From: Flaviflagellibacter sp963786225
GTDB taxonomy: Bacteria > Pseudomonadota > Alphaproteobacteria > Rhizobiales > Methylopilaceae
Assembly: GCA_963786225.1 (NCBI GenBank)
Contig: CAWAYQ010000032.1
Coordinates: 62,001 to 126,000, forward strand
Direction of reading: 5' to 3'
DNA: 64,000 nucleotides
Shown here: positions 61,508-64,000 of the stretch, piece by piece
Layout: each line of letters opens with the position of its first letter
How positions within the stretch are numbered: the first letter of the stretch is position 1
The notes under the pieces: generated by a model
Told to the model about the DNA's origin: nothing
The model's input: only the letters and a program-made list of their open reading frames with translations
Database searches by the model: none
Position numbers and translations under genes: made by a program

Positions 61508-62668
61508 ATGAGCTTGCCCGAATTTCTGACCCGCCTCGTTCCCAAACTGGAATCTGCGAACTGGACCGAACGGCTCCGTGCCGCGACCGGCGCCGTGATC
61601 GGCATTCTGCTCACCGGTATTGTCACGCAGCTCGCGCTCGGCGATTCCGCCGGCGTGCCGCTGCTGATCGCCCCGATGGGCGCGTCCTCGGTGCTCTTGT
61701 TCGCGGTCCCCGCAAGCCCCCTTGCGCAGCCCTGGCCGATCATCGGCGGAAATCTGATCGCGGCTCTCGTAGGCGTGACCGCGGCGATATGGATCCCGAA
61801 TCTGTTCCTCGCGGCGGCAGTGGCCGGCGGTATCGCGATCGGCTTGATGATGGCGTGCCGCTGTCTGCATCCGCCGAGCGGCGCCGTGGCGCTGACCGCG
61901 GTGCTCGGCGGGCCGGCCATCCAGGCGGTCGGCTATGATTTCGTGCTGTGGCCCGTCGGCGTCAATACACTTCTTCTGCTCGCGGCCGCGTTTGCCTTCA
62001 ACAACCTCACGGGCCGGCCTTATCCCCACAAACCGATCGCGGCCCCCAATGTCCATGGCACGGCCGACCGGCATCCGACGGCACGGGTCGGCCTGACCCA
62101 AGGCGATCTCGAAGCCGTGCTCAGGGAGCACAACCAGCTGTTCGACGTGGATCCTCAGGATATCGCCGGCATTGTCCGGGAAGCGGAACTGAAAGCCTAT
62201 CGCCGACGCTCGAGCGAGATCACCTGCGGCGACATCATGTCCCGCGATGTGGTCGGCGTCGCGTCCGGCACCAGTTTGCGCGAGGCGCACGAGCTGCTTC
62301 GCGCGCATCACATAAAGGCGCTGCCCGTGACCGGAGACGATGCGAGCGTCATCGGCATCGTCACGCAGACCGATCTCCTGGACAAAGCGGTCTGGGGCGC
62401 GAACGAGCCGCGCATCGGGGCCGGTGGACGAATGCAGAGCGCCCTCAATTTCGAGACTGCGCCGCAGGACATCGTGGCCGACATCATGACTTCGCCCGTG
62501 CGCAGCGTGACGGCGGATACGCCGCTCGCCGATATCGTGCCGCTGATGGCCGATGGCGGCCTGCACCACATGCCGGTCGTCAGCGCCGACAACAAACTCG
62601 TCGGTCTTGTCACGCAGTCCGACCTGATCGCGGCTCTGTTTCGCGGCGCGGTAGAAAAAACGTCCTGA
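61508..62668 (+). CDS. HPP-family membrane protein with C-terminal CBS domain pair
   Basis: 386 residues. The N-terminal half has four to five membrane helices with the family motif LHPPSGAVAL (about 119-128). After residue 180 there are two CBS domains: DIMSRDVVGVASGTSLREAH and later DIMTSPVRSVTADTPLADIV. HPP proteins in cyanobacteria and plants take part in nitrite transport across membranes; whether this bacterial fusion does is inference. The CBS pair may sense adenosine nucleotides. Confidence 0.9.
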   Translation: MSLPEFLTRLVPKLESANWTERLRAATGAVIGILLTGIVTQLALGDSAGVPLLIAPMGASSVLLFAVPASPLAQPWPIIGGNLIAALVGVTAAIWIPNLFLAAAVAGGIAIGLMMACRCLHPPSGAVALTAVLGGPAIQAVGYDFVLWPVGVNTLLLLAAAFAFNNLTGRPYPHKPIAAPNVHGTADRHPTARVGLTQGDLEAVLREHNQLFDVDPQDIAGIVREAELKAYRRRSSEITCGDIMSRDVVGVASGTSLREAHELLRAHHIKALPVTGDDASVIGIVTQTDLLDKAVWGANEPRIGAGGRMQSALNFETAPQDIVADIMTSPVRSVTADTPLADIVPLMADGGLHHMPVVSADNKLVGLVTQSDLIAALFRGAVEKTS

Positions 62669-62681
62669 CGCAGGGGGGGCG

Positions 62682-62819
62682 TCAGCCCGTCCGGACCAAG
62701 GATTCGCTCTGGCTCACCGGAGGCGGGATCAGGTCCCAATTCTTCAGGTTCGTATAAAGCGCGATGCCCGTAATGGCTGCGACGAAAGCGACGAAGAGCG
62801 CGACAATGACCTTGTTCAC
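62682..62819 (-). CDS. Small membrane protein, 45 residues
   Basis: A short gene with a GTG start and a strong Shine-Dalgarno GAGGAG 8 bases upstream. Translation: one hydrophobic helix (VIVALFVAFVAAITGIALY) and a polar C-terminal tail ending ESLVRTG. Convergent with the HPP gene, whose stop is 13 bases away. No homologue known to me, but the ribosome binding site, codon quality and helix support a real gene. Confidence 0.6.
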   Translation of the reverse strand: MNKVIVALFVAFVAAITGIALYTNLKNWDLIPPPVSQSESLVRTG

Positions 62820-62996
62820 GGCACAATCTCCTCAATAACGCCCCATTCCCGCCGGGCCGCGATGATTAACTCATGACTTAGGCCGCTTTTATCGATCCGG
62901 AAACCCTTCGGACAAAGTGTGGAAACAGCGGCGACCTAAAGGAGTCGGCGTCGAGAGGACCAGGCAACCATCAGTTCCCCTCGGCGTTGAAATGCG

Positions 62997-64000
62997 ATGC
63001 GCCTCAATATCCTAGCCGCCGGCGTAATGTTCGCGGCCACCACCTTCTTGACAGTCCTCCCGTCGGTCGCGCAGGCCGAGGACTTCTATACGCCTGAAGC
63101 GGCGCAGATCGCCGGCCGGCCCGGCTCGATCATCCGTGCTCAGAAGTTCAACGCCCCGCCCGGCGCGGAGGCCGCCTACCGCGTGCTGTACCGTTCGACC
63201 AATGCGAGTGGAACGCCGATCGCGGTATCCGGCGTGATCGTCATTCCGAATGGCGCGGCGCCCGCGGGCGGCCGTCCGATCGTCAGCTGGGCCCATGCGA
63301 CGAGCGGCGTCGCCAGGGACTGCGCCCGTTCGATGTATCCGAACCTCTACACCAATATGTACGGACTGCAGGACATGCTGGCGCGCGGCTTCGTCGTCGC
63401 GGCGACGGATTATCCCGGTCTCGGCGGCCCCGGCATTCATCCCTATCTGATCGGCGTGGACCAGGGCCGCGCCGTGGTCGATATCGCGCGCGCCGCCCGC
63501 GCGCTGCCAGAGGCCAAAGCGGGCGCGACATTTGCGACCGCCGGCTATTCGCAGGGCGGCCATGCCAGTCTTTACGCGGGCACGCTTGCGAAAAGCTATG
63601 CGCCGGAACTGAAACTCATCGGCATCGCCGCCGCCGCGCCGCCGACAGATCTCGGCGCACTGATCCGTGAATCCGGCAACGATCCTGTCGGCAAAGTGTT
63701 CGTGACCTACGCGCTGGCGTCCTGGTCGCAGCTCTACAATATTCCGCTCGACGGCGTCGTCGAGCAGCGCGTACGGCTCGTGGTCAAGAATATCGGCGGC
63801 GCCTGCAACGTGCAGTACAGCCAGGGGATGCGCCTCCTCTTCGCCGAGCAGGCTTTCGAGCGCGAAGGCTTCCTCAAAGGCGACGTGACGAATGTCGCTC
63901 CCTGGAAGGCCCTGCTCGCAAAGAACTCGCCCGGACCGACGCCCGCAGGCATGCCGGTGTTCCTCGCGCAAGGCACGTCCGACAACATCGTTCGCCCTGC
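62997..64000 (+). CDS. Secreted lipase-family alpha/beta hydrolase (3' truncated by the window)
   Basis: At least 334 residues, open at the right edge. Signal peptide (MRLNILAAGVMFAATTFLTV ... AQA-EDFYT). Then the LIP-type lipase fold: VLYRSTNASGTPIAVSGVIV, SWAHATSGVARDCARS, the nucleophile in FATAGYSQGGHASLYAG (G-Y-S-Q-G) and the acid region GMPVFLAQGTSDNIV. This matches secretory lipase-family proteins of bacteria and fungi. The catalytic His is beyond the window. Confidence 0.88.
   Translation, partial: MRLNILAAGVMFAATTFLTVLPSVAQAEDFYTPEAAQIAGRPGSIIRAQKFNAPPGAEAAYRVLYRSTNASGTPIAVSGVIVIPNGAAPAGGRPIVSWAHATSGVARDCARSMYPNLYTNMYGLQDMLARGFVVAATDYPGLGGPGIHPYLIGVDQGRAVVDIARAARALPEAKAGATFATAGYSQGGHASLYAGTLAKSYAPELKLIGIAAAAPPTDLGALIRESGNDPVGKVFVTYALASWSQLYNIPLDGVVEQRVRLVVKNIGGACNVQYSQGMRLLFAEQAFEREGFLKGDVTNVAPWKALLAKNSPGPTPAGMPVFLAQGTSDNIVRP

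Overview
This 64-kb window is a high-GC bacterial chromosome segment from an alphaproteobacterium, most likely of the order Hyphomicrobiales (Rhizobiales). The evidence is the 16S rRNA, the operon order 16S-tRNA-Ile-tRNA-Ala-23S-5S-tRNA-fMet, the conserved neighbourhoods lysC-ptsP-prfA-prmC-DUF4167 and xerD-accA, and alphaproteobacterial families such as DUF4167 and DUF1178. Genus cannot be assigned by eye. The content is almost entirely chromosomal housekeeping. I see no insertion sequence, prophage, integrase island or CRISPR array.

Layout. 1-5.1 kb is the distal part of a kdp potassium-uptake operon (kdpB 3' end, kdpC, kdpD, kdpE) with an extra gene between kdpC and kdpD: a PTS EIIA(Ntr)-like protein whose phosphorylatable histidine is replaced. 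5.2-12.1 kb holds a DEAD-box RNA helicase, msrB, a TetR regulator in tandem with a receiver/degenerate-EAL/LuxR-HTH protein, and a divergent chemoreceptor with a small coupled gene. 12.2-23.7 kb is mixed: a VOC-fold protein, an ATP-grasp enzyme, a large MscS-family channel, a CAP-domain lipoprotein, a D-Ala-D-Ala carboxypeptidase, a CobW-type GTPase, an acyl-CoA synthetase, DUF924, a gamma-carbonic anhydrase and a cupin. 23.8-36 kb is core metabolism and envelope: aroB-aroK, xerD, accA, an L,D-transpeptidase, secA, a parvulin, argJ, a MutT protein, an orphan Flp pilin and a methyltransferase. 36-51.8 kb continues with comF, grxC, a nitrilase-family amidase, DUF1178, an esterase, ubiG, lysC, ptsP (EI-Ntr), prfA, prmC, DUF4167 with an internal 42-bp repeat, a MOSC protein, clpB and a truncated haemoglobin. 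51.9-55.3 kb has a class C beta-lactamase, a small protein resembling phage-type proteins and an M23 endopeptidase. 55.6-61.3 kb is a complete rRNA operon with a strong promoter, boxA, structured leader and terminator. The end carries an HPP-CBS membrane protein, an unlisted 45-residue membrane peptide and a secreted lipase running off the window.

How the genes work together. The most suggestive link is nitrogen-PTS to potassium: the pseudo-EIIA in the kdp operon sits next to KdpD, a known partner of EIIA(Ntr), and the phosphotransfer enzyme EI-Ntr (ptsP) lies 40 kb away. The REC-EAL-LuxR, TetR and divergent chemoreceptor genes form a plausible signalling cluster.

Quality caution. At least nine genes are split by single-base indels, ten events between 2.8 and 24.5 kb and one at 51.4 kb. 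They include the biosynthetic gene aroB, and several lie in short homopolymers. They look like assembly or sequencing errors rather than real pseudogenes, so I annotate the reconstructed genes.
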